Both the position numbers and the translations under genes were made by a program. A DNA stretch of 11,471 nucleotides from the NCBI GenBank assembly GCA_001464165.1, contig LNEX01000068.1, positions 1 to 11,471 on the forward strand, in the 5' to 3' direction. The first letter of the stretch is position 1. Every line of letters begins with the position of its first letter. The DNA comes from a bacterium Ga0077546 (GTDB lineage: Bacteria > Cyanobacteriota > Vampirovibrionia > Obscuribacterales > Obscuribacteraceae). Positions 1 through 7,294 of the stretch are shown here, in pieces. Under the pieces are notes generated by a model, which was not told where the DNA came from, made no database searches, and saw nothing but the letters and a program-made list of their open reading frames with translations.

Positions 1-2298
1 TTGTGTGGGTGAATCAAGGGAACGCACATGGGAGAAGAGACCTTCTTCGCAGCCCATGATGAAGGCCACAGGAAACTCTAAGCCTTTAGAAGAGTGGATA
101 GTCATTAGTTTGACCGTGTCTTCATCAAGATTAGCTTTGTCGAGATCGCTCACTAATGAAATACGAGTCAAGAAAGAGTCTAAGTCTGGTTCGTCAGCGG
201 TTTGTTCAAATTCCTTTGCCACCGCCACTAGTTCCATAACGTTTTCGATTCGTCCTAGAGCTAGCTCGTCTTTTGATTCATGCGCGTCTTTTTCTAAGCG
301 CGAAATGTAGCCAGTTGATTTCAAGATTTCTTCTAGCAAATCAGAAACTGGTATCACTTTCGATTGTTCGTTTAAGCTGACAATAATGCGAGCAAAATCT
401 TGCAGTGAAGTATAAGCCTTGGGTGATAAGTCAGAGATGCGACTGGCTTCTAGACAGGCTTCTAGCGGGCTGACACCTTTGGTCTCAGCAAAGGCGTTGA
501 CGCGGTCAAGAGTGGTTTTGCCCAGACCGCGCTTGGGTGTGTTGATGACGCGGTTGAATGCTTGGCCATCTCTAGGGTTGTAGATTAGCTTCATATAGGC
601 CAGCATGTCTTTGATTTCTTGCCGGTCATAGAACCTTGTTCCACCAACCACAACATATGGAATGTGACTGCGCACTAGAATTTCTTCTATCGCCCGTGAT
701 TGAGAGTTGGTGCGGTAAAGCACTACGTGGTCTGAATATTTTTTGTCGCGTGCTTTGCTGCGTTTGATTTCTTCGGCACAATAATAGGCTTCATCAATTT
801 CGTCTTGGGCTTCATAGCAATTTACTTTGCCGCCTTGGCCTCGGTTACAGCGCAAAGTCTTGTCGATGCGCTCTGTGTTGTTAGCGATAATGCTATTGGC
901 TACTTCTAATATGGTGGCAGTGGAGCGGTAATTTTCTTCCAGCTTAATCAGGCCGCAACCTTCATAGTCTTTCTGGAAGCCAAGAATAATGCGATAGTCA
1001 GCTTTACGCCAAGAATAAATAGATTGGTCGACGTCTCCTACAACTAAGAGACTACGTTCGCTCCAGAGCTGAGCGTGAGTCATGGTGCGGCCCGCTTCCT
1101 TTGCTTCTCTGGTGAGGAAGTGTTCTGGGCTATCGGCTTTAGCGATCATCGAAATTAGATCGTATTGCGATTTGTTGGTATCTTGAAACTCGTCAACCAG
1201 TACATGGCGATAACGGCGCTGCATGCGCTCTCTCACCATTTGATTTTGTTGCATCAAATCGGTAAATATCAAAATCAAGTCGTCAAAGTCGAGGGCATTG
1301 TTGCGTGCTAGCTCGGTTTGGTAGGCGCTGAAGATTTCAGACAAGCGGCCTTCTCTGTAATTCTTCGCTTCTTGGGCGTAAACATGGTGGGTGTAGCCGT
1401 CGTTTTTCAGCGACGAAATTGTGTGGCGTATCTCTTTAGGTACAAAGACTTTGTCGTCGAGATTGAGCTTGACGATTTGAGCCTTAACCAGACTCATGCT
1501 GTCAGTTTCGTCGTAGATGACAAAATTGTTATCCCATTTCAAGCCGTCTTCAGTCTTATAGTTCGAAATTTCTTGGCGCAGCAATTTGGCACAAATGCTG
1601 TGGAAAGTACCAATAGAGATGCGGCGGGCTTCATAAGGGCCCACAATCTTTTCGATACGCTGGCGCATTTCGCCTGCAGCTTTGTTGGTGAAAGTGACGG
1701 CCAAGATTGATTCAGGTTCTTGCCGCAGTTTGGAGATTATCCAGGCAATGCGTTTGGTGAGAACGGTGGTTTTGCCAGAACCTGCTCCGGCAATAATCAG
1801 CGATGGTCCCCACATTTGCGAAACGCACTGGGCTTGCTCTGGGTTCAAGCGGTCAAGCAGCTGGGTTTCTAGGGCGGCAACTGCTTCGTCTGACATGGGG
1901 GCGTACTGTGAACGCTCCCTCGGGGCCGAGTATGAAGGCACATAATTAGATTGGAATGGCGTTTTGGTCGGAGCCGCTTGAGTCGGAGCCGCGTACCCCT
2001 GGGAAGAAGGGCCTTCAATTGCTTCCACTTCTCTAGGTTCCGCTTCTCTGGGTTCCACTTCTCTGGGTTCCACTTCAAAGCTGGCATTGAGAGCTTCTTC
2101 TAAATCGTCTTCATCTATATCATCGACTAGGTCTTCTGGCTCAAAGGCCACTGAGGACAGTTCTTTGGCATGCTCTTCAAGCTCAAGTTCAGCCAAAGCC
2201 AACTCGTCGGCGTCTGACGGCTCGTTTGAGTCGTTCGAACTAAATAAGCTCAGTTGTCTGTCTTTGCCGGCCGATGTCATAACTGGGTCTCTCGCCAC
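1..2298 (-). CDS. pcrA: PcrA/UvrD-type ATP-dependent DNA helicase with acidic N-terminal extension (3' end cut by window edge)
   Basis: Superfamily 1A 3'-5' DNA helicase, the family that unwinds DNA in nucleotide excision and mismatch repair and strips RecA filaments; cytoplasmic. Numbering from the ATG at 2280, the Q-motif LNPEQ is near residues 145-149, Walker A AGAGSGKTT near 164-172, then VDEFQDTN (motif II), VGDVDQSIYSWRKAD (motif III), LEENYRSTATIL (motif IV) and TIHSSKGLEFP (motif V). About 760 codons are visible; the reading frame is open to the left edge, so perhaps 100-150 C-terminal residues are missing. The GTG at 2298 is preferred because GGAG sits 6 nt upstream; ATG 2280 and TTG 2310 are in-frame alternatives, with a TAG just above the TTG. 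The first ~140 residues are acidic and low in complexity, with EVEPR repeats, and are absent from standard PcrA, where Walker A lies near residue 30. The motif III wording is cyanobacteria-like. Confidence 0.95.
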   Translation of the reverse strand, partial: MARDPVMTSAGKDRQLSLFSSNDSNEPSDADELALAELELEEHAKELSSVAFEPEDLVDDIDEDDLEEALNASFEVEPREVEPREAEPREVEAIEGPSSQGYAAPTQAAPTKTPFQSNYVPSYSAPRERSQYAPMSDEAVAALETQLLDRLNPEQAQCVSQMWGPSLIIAGAGSGKTTVLTKRIAWIISKLRQEPESILAVTFTNKAAGEMRQRIEKIVGPYEARRISIGTFHSICAKLLRQEISNYKTEDGLKWDNNFVIYDETDSMSLVKAQIVKLNLDDKVFVPKEIRHTISSLKNDGYTHHVYAQEAKNYREGRLSEIFSAYQTELARNNALDFDDLILIFTDLMQQNQMVRERMQRRYRHVLVDEFQDTNKSQYDLISMIAKADSPEHFLTREAKEAGRTMTHAQLWSERSLLVVGDVDQSIYSWRKADYRIILGFQKDYEGCGLIKLEENYRSTATILEVANSIIANNTERIDKTLRCNRGQGGKVNCYEAQDEIDEAYYCAEEIKRSKARDKKYSDHVVLYRTNSQSRAIEEILVRSHIPYVVVGGTRFYDRQEIKDMLAYMKLIYNPRDGQAFNRVINTPKRGLGKTTLDRVNAFAETKGVSPLEACLEASRISDLSPKAYTSLQDFARIIVSLNEQSKVIPVSDLLEEILKSTGYISRLEKDAHESKDELALGRIENVMELVAVAKEFEQTADEPDLDSFLTRISLVSDLDKANLDEDTVKLMTIHSSKGLEFPVAFIMGCEEGLFSHVRSLDSPTQ
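2029..2073. repeat. Three tandem 15-bp repeats inside the helicase gene
   Basis: Three adjacent 15-bp units (2029-2043, 2044-2058, 2059-2073) lie in frame in the helicase N-terminal extension. The last two are identical and the first differs at two positions. On the minus strand they encode the pentapeptide series EVEPR, EVEPR, EAEPR (with register shift). A further partial match flanks the block at 2021-2028. The unit length is a multiple of three, so copy-number change would not break the gene. This is an intragenic minisatellite, not a CRISPR array. Confidence 0.85.
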
Positions 2299-2603
2299 GT
2301 CTCTCTCCAACTATAAATGATGTCAAGCAAGCTCTCCGCAACAAGCGGATATATAAATGCTATGCGTTGGACTCTCTGGCGAATATTCTCTGTAATGCAG
2401 CGCCGGAGGCTCCCACAACTCTAATTGTGAGGGATCAGAGGCTTGCTGTTAATTAAAACTTGTAAACAGCCTGAGGCTTGCTAGGTCAAAACCATAGGGA
2501 AGGCTTGTAATCTTAATGATTAGCGAACAAATTTCCACGGACCAGTAAAGACTGGCGTCTATTTTATATAGATATATAAGCAAAAGGGATTGGATAGATA
2601 TAT
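2299..2603. other. 305-bp divergent intergenic region with short repeats
   Basis: This gap separates the leftward helicase gene from the rightward DprA-like gene, so it should hold promoters for both, but I see no convincing -35/-10 pair. It contains the direct repeat GAGGCTTGCT at 2438-2447 and 2473-2482 (35-bp period), with a weaker AGGCTTGT at 2501-2508. A small imperfect hairpin lies at about 2411-2434 (CACAA 2414-2418 with TTGTG 2425-2429). The A/T-rich repeat ATAGATATATA occurs at 2568-2578 and 2594-2604, the second copy ending on the first base of the downstream ATG. TATATA strings at 2566-2578 are possible -10 elements. A minus-strand ORF at 2449-2634 looks non-coding. Confidence 0.5.
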
Positions 2604-3122
2604 ATGAGTCGAATTGAACCCGGTGCCGCCACAATACCGACAGTCGATGAACTGGCCCAAGAGCTTCTCTTAATTCAACAATCTGGTCCGCGTAAAGTCG
2701 CCATAATTGGCACCCGCAACTTGCCCCTCACTCATCAGCAATTAGTAGAGATGCTTTCATACGCTCTCGTGCTGTCGGGCAACCAGGTCGTCACCAGTGG
2801 CGGTGCGAACGGCTGCAACATGGCTGTCATTCGTGGAGCGCAACGCGCCAACCCCGATCGCCTCAACATAATTCTTCCCCAAACAATTTCTCAGCAGCCT
2901 GGCGAAGTTCAAGATCTACTAATAGGTATCAAGAATATCGTTGAGTATCCTGAAAGACGTACCATGACTTTGGCTGATGCATCGCGCATATGCAACCACG
3001 AAATAATCGATAGATGCCAGCAAATAATTTGCTTCCTGTACCACACATCCCATACACTGCTTGAGTCGGTAAACTATGCTAAGGAACATCGTAAGATTGT
3101 AACTAGCTTCTACCTCGACTAA
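2604..3122 (+). CDS. Small DprA/LOG-like Rossmann-fold protein
   Basis: A 172-residue protein with a single Rossmann-like domain related to the DprA / lysine-decarboxylase-like (LOG, TIGR00725-like) group. VAIIGTRNLP at residues 32-41 fits a first beta strand and nucleotide/phosphate loop; SGGANGCN at 65-72 fits the glycine-rich second loop; NIILPQ at 88-93 is the next strand, and a conserved-looking NHEIIDRC follows at 131-138. Small proteins of this sort occur in cyanobacteria and are often labelled 'DNA recombination-mediator protein A', but they lack the extra domains of true DprA, and the biochemical role is unknown. No LOG-type PGGxGTxxE motif is visible, so cytokinin-nucleotide hydrolysis is not supported. 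ATG 2604 is the first start in frame; a weak GGA lies at 2592-2594. It is 77 bp upstream of mraY on the same strand, possibly co-transcribed. Confidence 0.85.
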   Translation: MSRIEPGAATIPTVDELAQELLLIQQSGPRKVAIIGTRNLPLTHQQLVEMLSYALVLSGNQVVTSGGANGCNMAVIRGAQRANPDRLNIILPQTISQQPGEVQDLLIGIKNIVEYPERRTMTLADASRICNHEIIDRCQQIICFLYHTSHTLLESVNYAKEHRKIVTSFYLD

Positions 3123-3199
3123 CCAGCGGGAATCTAACAGTCAACTTAGAGCAACATGCTACTGCCATAATTCAGCAGGGAAGCCCCTTAGCGGCCCTG

Positions 3200-4411
3200 T
3201 TGCAGCTGGTACTGCCTTGTCTGGCAGCGCTGGTTCTCACTGCCGTATGCATGCCGTTCTACATAAAGAAGTTGAACGCCCTGCAGATTAGTCAGTTTTT
3301 GCGCGAAGAAGGGCCGAAGAGTCATTCGCACAAAGCAAAGACTCCGACCATGGGCGGGCTTGTCTTCATGGTGACGACGCTAATTGTGGTGCTGGCCATG
3401 GCTTTTGTGCCCGGTCAGTTATCTCTACCCGGTATGCAGTCGGTACCTAAAGACCCCTGCTATTTCTTGGTAATTGGCATCGGCTTTCTTTGCGGAGTCG
3501 TTGGCCTGCTCGATGATTCAGCCAAGGTCAGAAACAAAGGCAATGAGGGCATCTCTGGCTACGTGCGCTTGGCCATCGAAACAGCACTCGGCGTGGTGTT
3601 AGCAGTGGTGCTGATAATGTTTGCTGACAATAAACTTTTGCTACCTACATCTATATATTCTAGTTTTGCCTGGCTTGCGGGTTCTTTAGGATTTGCAGGG
3701 CCTTTGGGGGTTGCGGGCTCACTGACAACTGCTAGTGCCGACCTTAGCTATCCCGTTGTGATCATGACTTTGCCCGCCATACTTTTTATAGCTCTCGGCG
3801 CCTTCCTTACGGCTGCCACCACCAATGCTGTTAATTTGCACGATGGCATGGATGGCCTGGCAGCAGGAACTGCCTGTCAAGTGTTTGCTGCTATGGCGGT
3901 GATTCTGTTTCTTAGCGGTGGCGCCGGTTCAGTCGAGCCACTGCAATACGGCTATGCCACCATATCTGCCACCGCAGCTGGCGCCCTGCTCGGCTTTTTG
4001 ATCTATAACAAAAACCCCGCCAAAATTTTTATGGGCGACACTGGTTCGCTCTTTATCGGCGGTTTAATGGCCTGCTTAGCCCTGGCCGGTGGCATTGTCA
4101 TTTGGTTCGTGCCTCTGACAATGATTTATATTGCCGAGGCGCTTTCGGTCATGGCTCAAGTCACCTACTTCAAATTAACCAAGACCTACACTCCCGAAAA
4201 ACCCATGAGTGCCCTCGCTCTAATTAAGCTCAAGTTGACCAAGCGTCTGCCCGGAGAAGGCAAGCGCCTTTTCCGTATGGCCCCGCTGCATCACCATTAC
4301 GAAGCCGTAATGGCTGACAAGGGTTGGCAGGAGTGGCAGGTCGTTATGGCCTTTTGGGGTGTACAGTTGATACTGTGCGCCACTGTATTATTGACTTTTC
4401 ACTACCGCTAA
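3200..4411 (+). CDS. mraY: Phospho-N-acetylmuramoyl-pentapeptide-transferase MraY
   Basis: Integral membrane enzyme that transfers phospho-MurNAc-pentapeptide from UDP to undecaprenyl phosphate, making lipid I, the first membrane step of peptidoglycan synthesis. Family signatures in order: SHSHKAKTPTMGG (residues 41-53), the aspartate pair in GLLDDSAK (D105-D106), NAVNLHDGMDGLA (209-221), FMGDTGS (277-283, D280) and the histidine motif APLHHHYE (361-368). About ten hydrophobic segments alternate with loops. At 403 residues it is longer than the usual 320-360, partly through an insertion of about 20 residues (near 330-352) just before the RLFRMAPLHHH segment. The first plausible start is TTG at 3200; no ATG or GTG lies close in frame and AGGG at 3177-3180 is too far upstream to be a normal ribosome site. 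The frame stays open upstream into the previous gene, so the exact N-terminus is uncertain. It is not inside a mur/dcw cluster here. Confidence 0.96.
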   Translation: MQLVLPCLAALVLTAVCMPFYIKKLNALQISQFLREEGPKSHSHKAKTPTMGGLVFMVTTLIVVLAMAFVPGQLSLPGMQSVPKDPCYFLVIGIGFLCGVVGLLDDSAKVRNKGNEGISGYVRLAIETALGVVLAVVLIMFADNKLLLPTSIYSSFAWLAGSLGFAGPLGVAGSLTTASADLSYPVVIMTLPAILFIALGAFLTAATTNAVNLHDGMDGLAAGTACQVFAAMAVILFLSGGAGSVEPLQYGYATISATAAGALLGFLIYNKNPAKIFMGDTGSLFIGGLMACLALAGGIVIWFVPLTMIYIAEALSVMAQVTYFKLTKTYTPEKPMSALALIKLKLTKRLPGEGKRLFRMAPLHHHYEAVMADKGWQEWQVVMAFWGVQLILCATVLLTFHYR

Positions 4412-4423
4412 AAATTTGATGTA

Positions 4424-4465
4424 AGCTTGAAACTTGAAAGTATTGAACTAGATACAGCTTGAAAC
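4424..4465. repeat. Short direct repeats between mraY and the TPR gene
   Basis: AGCTTGAAAC occurs at 4424-4433 and again at 4456-4465 (32-bp period), with related AACTTGAAAG at 4431-4440. They sit in the 91-bp gap after mraY and before the TPR gene. They may be regulatory or chance; no terminator hairpin with a T-run is visible in the gap. Confidence 0.4.
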
Positions 4466-4489
4466 CGTTACTAACGTAGCTTTTGCCTC

Positions 4490-4494
4490 AGGAG
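4490..4494 (+). promoter_or_regulatory. Ribosome binding site deciding a TTG start
   Basis: AGGAG lies 8 nt before the TTG at 4503 and supports that codon as the start of the TPR gene. A GTG at 4498 is in another frame. This is the clearest Shine-Dalgarno in the window and shows that TTG starts are used by this organism. Confidence 0.7.
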
Positions 4495-4502
4495 TCAGTG
4501 GG

Positions 4503-6350
4503 TTGTCAACCCAAATTTCACAGCTAGTCTCTGATTTAGCCTCCCAAGGCAAGTGGGATGAGGCTTATGCTGGTTTGATTCGCTTTGCTCAGCAGAATCC
4601 AAGTGGCATGAATGATCCTGATATTCAATATCAGCTCGGCGTTATCGCCTTCAACAACGGCAAACTAGCCGAAGCCGAGCGTCATCTCAAAACTGCTTTA
4701 TCAATTGACTCAAGCCGTGGTGATGCCCACTATCGCCTCGGCTTAGTTCTGCTCAAAGACGGCCGCCCGGCCGAAGCCATGCCAGCTTTCCGCGATGCCT
4801 GTGAGCGGCGCGAAGGTTTTGCCGTTGGTCATTTGCATTGGGGCATGTCACTGATGGCCTCAAACAGCTTCAGGGGCGCCATTGGTCAATTCAATCAAGC
4901 GATTAAATTAGACCCAAAACTGAGCGCTGCATTTATTCAAGGCGGAATGGCCAGTTTTCGCATGGGTCAATTCATGGAGGCGGCACAATACTTTCAAGCT
5001 GCCGTCAATAACGAAGCCGATATTCCTGAGCCTTTAGTTTGTTTGGGTATTGCCCTATCGGCCATGGGCAACGATAGCGATGCCGGAAAGTGTTTCATGC
5101 GAGCCTGGCAAGTAGACGGCAAAGACATCACAACTTTGCGTTATGCCGCTTCGGCCATGGCCAATGCCGGAATGATCGATGACGCTGTACGTCTCTTTCA
5201 AGAAGCAGTGGGCATGGGCCACCGCATGCTCACCGCACGTGAGCGCGCTTTGATTTATAACGACTGGGGCGTTTCGCTTTTCAAAGCTGGCCGCGCTGAA
5301 GATGCTTCAGACAAGCTCATGGAAGCATCAGATATGGATTCTAGTTGCTTAGAACCAATGATGAATCTTGGTCTTGTTTGTGTTGACTTAGGTGAATACG
5401 AACGAGCTGCTGATGCCTTTGAAAAGGCTCTGGCCCTAGATAAGAACAACAATGAAGTGCGTGTCTATCTAGCCGTTACTTTGATTTTGATGAACAACTG
5501 TCAGCAAGCCCTTTCTGTCTTGCAGGAAAAAGAACAAGATGGCCGCTTTGATTTTTGGCTAGGCCATGCCTATTTGGGCATTGCTAACTATGATAAAGCC
5601 GGTCAATATTTCGATCGTGTTTTGAAAGTAACACCATCTAACTATCAAGCAATTGACGGCCTGGGCTGTTCTTTGTATTTGTCTGGAAATTATCCGGAAG
5701 CAGTACAGAGATTTACTCAGGCAATTTCGCTGCGCGAAGATTATGCTCTTGGTCATTTGCATCTCTCGCGTGTCTTTGATGAAATGGGCGAAACTGAGCG
5801 GGGCTCGCAGCATTTGCGTCTGGCTATTCAGTACGATCCTGAGTGTTTGAATCCTCAAAAAGAGGCGCTCGATCGTTTGCTCAAAGCTTCGCGTTACGAA
5901 TTAGTAGAAGCACAATCGCTGAAGATTTTAGCTATCAACCCTCAAGATGCTGATGTCAGAGTGTCGCTTGCCCGGGCATTTAAAGAGCAACAGCGCCTCG
6001 ATGAGGCCGTTGATTTAGTCACCACCGTGATTCAAGAAGATCCTAAAAATGCTGTGGCCCGCATTGTTGCTGGCCAAATTTTCTTGTTGCAAGGCCGCTT
6101 TGTCGAAGCCGATGAAATGTTTAGAGAAGCAGATCAACACTCAGATGGCGACCCTGGTTTATTCTACTATTGGGGCAAAGCACGGTCGCTTTTGGGTCTG
6201 CAAGAACTAGCCCTAGAAAAATACGAAAAGGCCACCGAAATTGACCCTTACGATGCTGATGTTTATGACGCCTGGGGTCAGGCTTTGAAGTCACTGGGCC
6301 GCTTTGCTGATGCCGCTGATGTTTATCGCCGCGCTTCTGAGTATATTTAG
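4503..6350 (+). CDS. Large tetratricopeptide-repeat (TPR) protein
   Basis: A 615-residue protein made almost wholly of TPR units, helix-turn-helix repeats of 34 residues that act as protein-binding scaffolds. Roughly 16-18 units can be traced by their recurrent small/aromatic positions, for example IQYQLGVIAFNNGKLAEAE, AHYRLGLVLLKDGRPAEAM, LEPMMNLGLVCVDLGEYE and ADVYDAWGQALKSLGRFADA. Many units end with the A-x-x-x-D-P type turn (KLDPK, EIDPYD). The unit near residues 440-475 is degenerate, which may divide the superhelix into two halves. There is no signal peptide, membrane segment or fused catalytic domain, so it is probably cytoplasmic. It starts at TTG 4503 behind an AGGAG site and lies 91 bp after mraY on the same strand. 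Partner and role are unknown; proximity to mraY alone does not establish a cell-wall function. Confidence 0.92.
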   Translation: MSTQISQLVSDLASQGKWDEAYAGLIRFAQQNPSGMNDPDIQYQLGVIAFNNGKLAEAERHLKTALSIDSSRGDAHYRLGLVLLKDGRPAEAMPAFRDACERREGFAVGHLHWGMSLMASNSFRGAIGQFNQAIKLDPKLSAAFIQGGMASFRMGQFMEAAQYFQAAVNNEADIPEPLVCLGIALSAMGNDSDAGKCFMRAWQVDGKDITTLRYAASAMANAGMIDDAVRLFQEAVGMGHRMLTARERALIYNDWGVSLFKAGRAEDASDKLMEASDMDSSCLEPMMNLGLVCVDLGEYERAADAFEKALALDKNNNEVRVYLAVTLILMNNCQQALSVLQEKEQDGRFDFWLGHAYLGIANYDKAGQYFDRVLKVTPSNYQAIDGLGCSLYLSGNYPEAVQRFTQAISLREDYALGHLHLSRVFDEMGETERGSQHLRLAIQYDPECLNPQKEALDRLLKASRYELVEAQSLKILAINPQDADVRVSLARAFKEQQRLDEAVDLVTTVIQEDPKNAVARIVAGQIFLLQGRFVEADEMFREADQHSDGDPGLFYYWGKARSLLGLQELALEKYEKATEIDPYDADVYDAWGQALKSLGRFADAADVYRRASEYI

Positions 6351-6469
6351 ATTTACTAAATTGACAAAGGTGCTAGCCGCCCCTACCGGCCATTCTAGTA
6401 TATTCTGAAGAAATAACTAGCGTAAGATGCGCCATTGCGATATCTTAGAAGTGTTGGATTGAGGTAGTT

Positions 6470-6709
6470 ATGAAAGCAGCCACTGCCCAAAAAAGCGAAA
6501 CGCATGTGCAGACAACTGCGCAGGCCCGCCGGCTGTTCAATCGAACCGTCAAAAGTAGTCTTGGTATATCGGCGATTGAATTCATATCCAACTATCAAAA
6601 TGGTATGTATGAAGACCGTGATGACTGCGATATTATGAGCTTGCTTATGCTCTTGCCGTTTACTGGCTATAGTGCTGAATATGCCAAATCCAATAAGTCA
6701 GGCAAATAA
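6470..6709 (+). CDS. Unrecognised 79-residue protein, first gene of an overlapping pair
   Basis: I do not recognise this family. The start ATG 6470 has GAGG at 6461-6464 with a 5-nt spacer. The N-terminal third is basic and polar (KAATAQKSETHVQTTAQARR), suggesting a disordered or nucleic-acid-binding tail. It is followed by a more ordered part with SSLGISAIEFISNYQNG and the acidic DRDDCD before a hydrophobic SLLMLLPFTG. It overlaps the next gene by 38 bp (29 bp if that gene begins at ATG 6681), an arrangement that favours translational coupling. A small basic protein coupled to a larger histidine-rich one is the usual shape of a toxin-antitoxin or effector-regulator pair, but that is inference from layout only. 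A possible -10 TATATT lies at 6399-6404 without a good -35. Confidence 0.7.
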   Translation: MKAATAQKSETHVQTTAQARRLFNRTVKSSLGISAIEFISNYQNGMYEDRDDCDIMSLLMLLPFTGYSAEYAKSNKSGK

Positions 6710-7259
6710 AGCTTTTCAGGCTAACATTCAGTACGCATTAAGTGCTTTGACTAAAGTGCACTGGAAAGTGTATGAGCACCCTGCTAAGGGTGAGCTCGTG
6801 CGCCTCTATACGCTATTTCCACCGCTAACGCTAAAGAACAGACTGAGCCAGGCTCTCTTCAAGTTGTCGGCTCATGTGCATACAGAAGTGATCAAGTCGG
6901 AGGGCTCGAAGAAACGAGTTCAAACTACCGAGTATATTTATCAAATTGCGGATTCTAAAGACTTAAAGGCTCTTTTTGAATTTCACTGGCATCCAAATAA
7001 GCTCGATCGAAATAGTCTTGAGCCAGCAAAACTTGGTTCTACTGACAGAACTCCCTTTGGTCGCCCCCATGCGCACGTGAGGGCTCACGACAAACGATTC
7101 ATCGATTTAAACAAGCGCCATATTCCAACCGGTAGAGTCGCCTTTGAAGACGTGATATTTTTTCTTCTTGATGATTGTGAGGTCAAGCCCGCGAGGGCCG
7201 ACTGGAAGGCTGTTCTAGATAAAACCAGTAAAGAGCTTGAGAAAAATAAGAGCTGGTAG
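6672..7259 (+). CDS. Unrecognised histidine-rich protein, second gene of an overlapping pair
   Basis: A 195-residue soluble protein of no family I can name with confidence. It can begin at GTG 6672 or ATG 6681 (192 residues); neither has a clear Shine-Dalgarno, which fits coupling to the overlapping upstream gene. Numbering from the GTG, it has FHWHP (H105, H107), PHAHV (H133, H135), then RHIPTGRVAFEDVIFFLL (150-166) and a conserved-looking ADW near 176-178. Paired histidines in HxH form could bind metal or form a catalytic site. The general pattern (HWHP, then HxHV, then HIPTGR with a following hydrophobic helix) is one I associate with uncharacterised proteins in other bacteria, but I cannot cite a family. 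The tail is lysine/glutamate rich. Expression as a pair with the 79-residue gene is likely. Confidence 0.8.
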   Translation: MLNMPNPISQANKAFQANIQYALSALTKVHWKVYEHPAKGELVRLYTLFPPLTLKNRLSQALFKLSAHVHTEVIKSEGSKKRVQTTEYIYQIADSKDLKALFEFHWHPNKLDRNSLEPAKLGSTDRTPFGRPHAHVRAHDKRFIDLNKRHIPTGRVAFEDVIFFLLDDCEVKPARADWKAVLDKTSKELEKNKSW

Positions 7260-7294
7260 CAAATAGACTCTTGAGGCCTTAAGTTTCTGAGTCA

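Noticed and set aside
5..1945. Plus-strand ORFs at 5-310, 1318-1710 and 1682-1945
   Set aside because: They lie opposite the helicase gene, whose minus-strand translation has every expected SF1 motif; the plus products are low-complexity or unlike any protein.
2029..2073. Tandem repeats considered as a small CRISPR array
   Set aside because: Units are 15 bp, adjacent without spacers, and in frame in a gene.
1869..2320. ORFs at 1869-2087 (minus) and 2087-2320 (plus) with repetitive products
   Set aside because: Both are other-frame readings of the helicase N-terminal extension; their repeats (for example KWNPEKWNPEK) merely reflect the 15-bp DNA repeats.
2449..2634. Minus-strand 61-residue ORF in the intergenic gap
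   Set aside because: No ribosome site, start overlaps the DprA-like gene, composition follows the A/T-rich DNA.
5255..5858. ORFs on both strands inside the TPR gene
   Set aside because: Shadows of a continuous 615-codon gene with clear repeat periodicity.
6361..6404. TTGACA at 6361 with downstream TATATT as promoter of the 6470 gene
   Set aside because: Spacing is 32 bp, far from the 16-18 bp needed; only the -10-like box is worth noting.
7270..7283. Near-palindrome CTTGAGGCCTTAAG after the 7259 stop, considered as a terminator
   Set aside because: Only about five pairs around a GGCC loop, followed by TTTCTG rather than a T-run; too weak to call.
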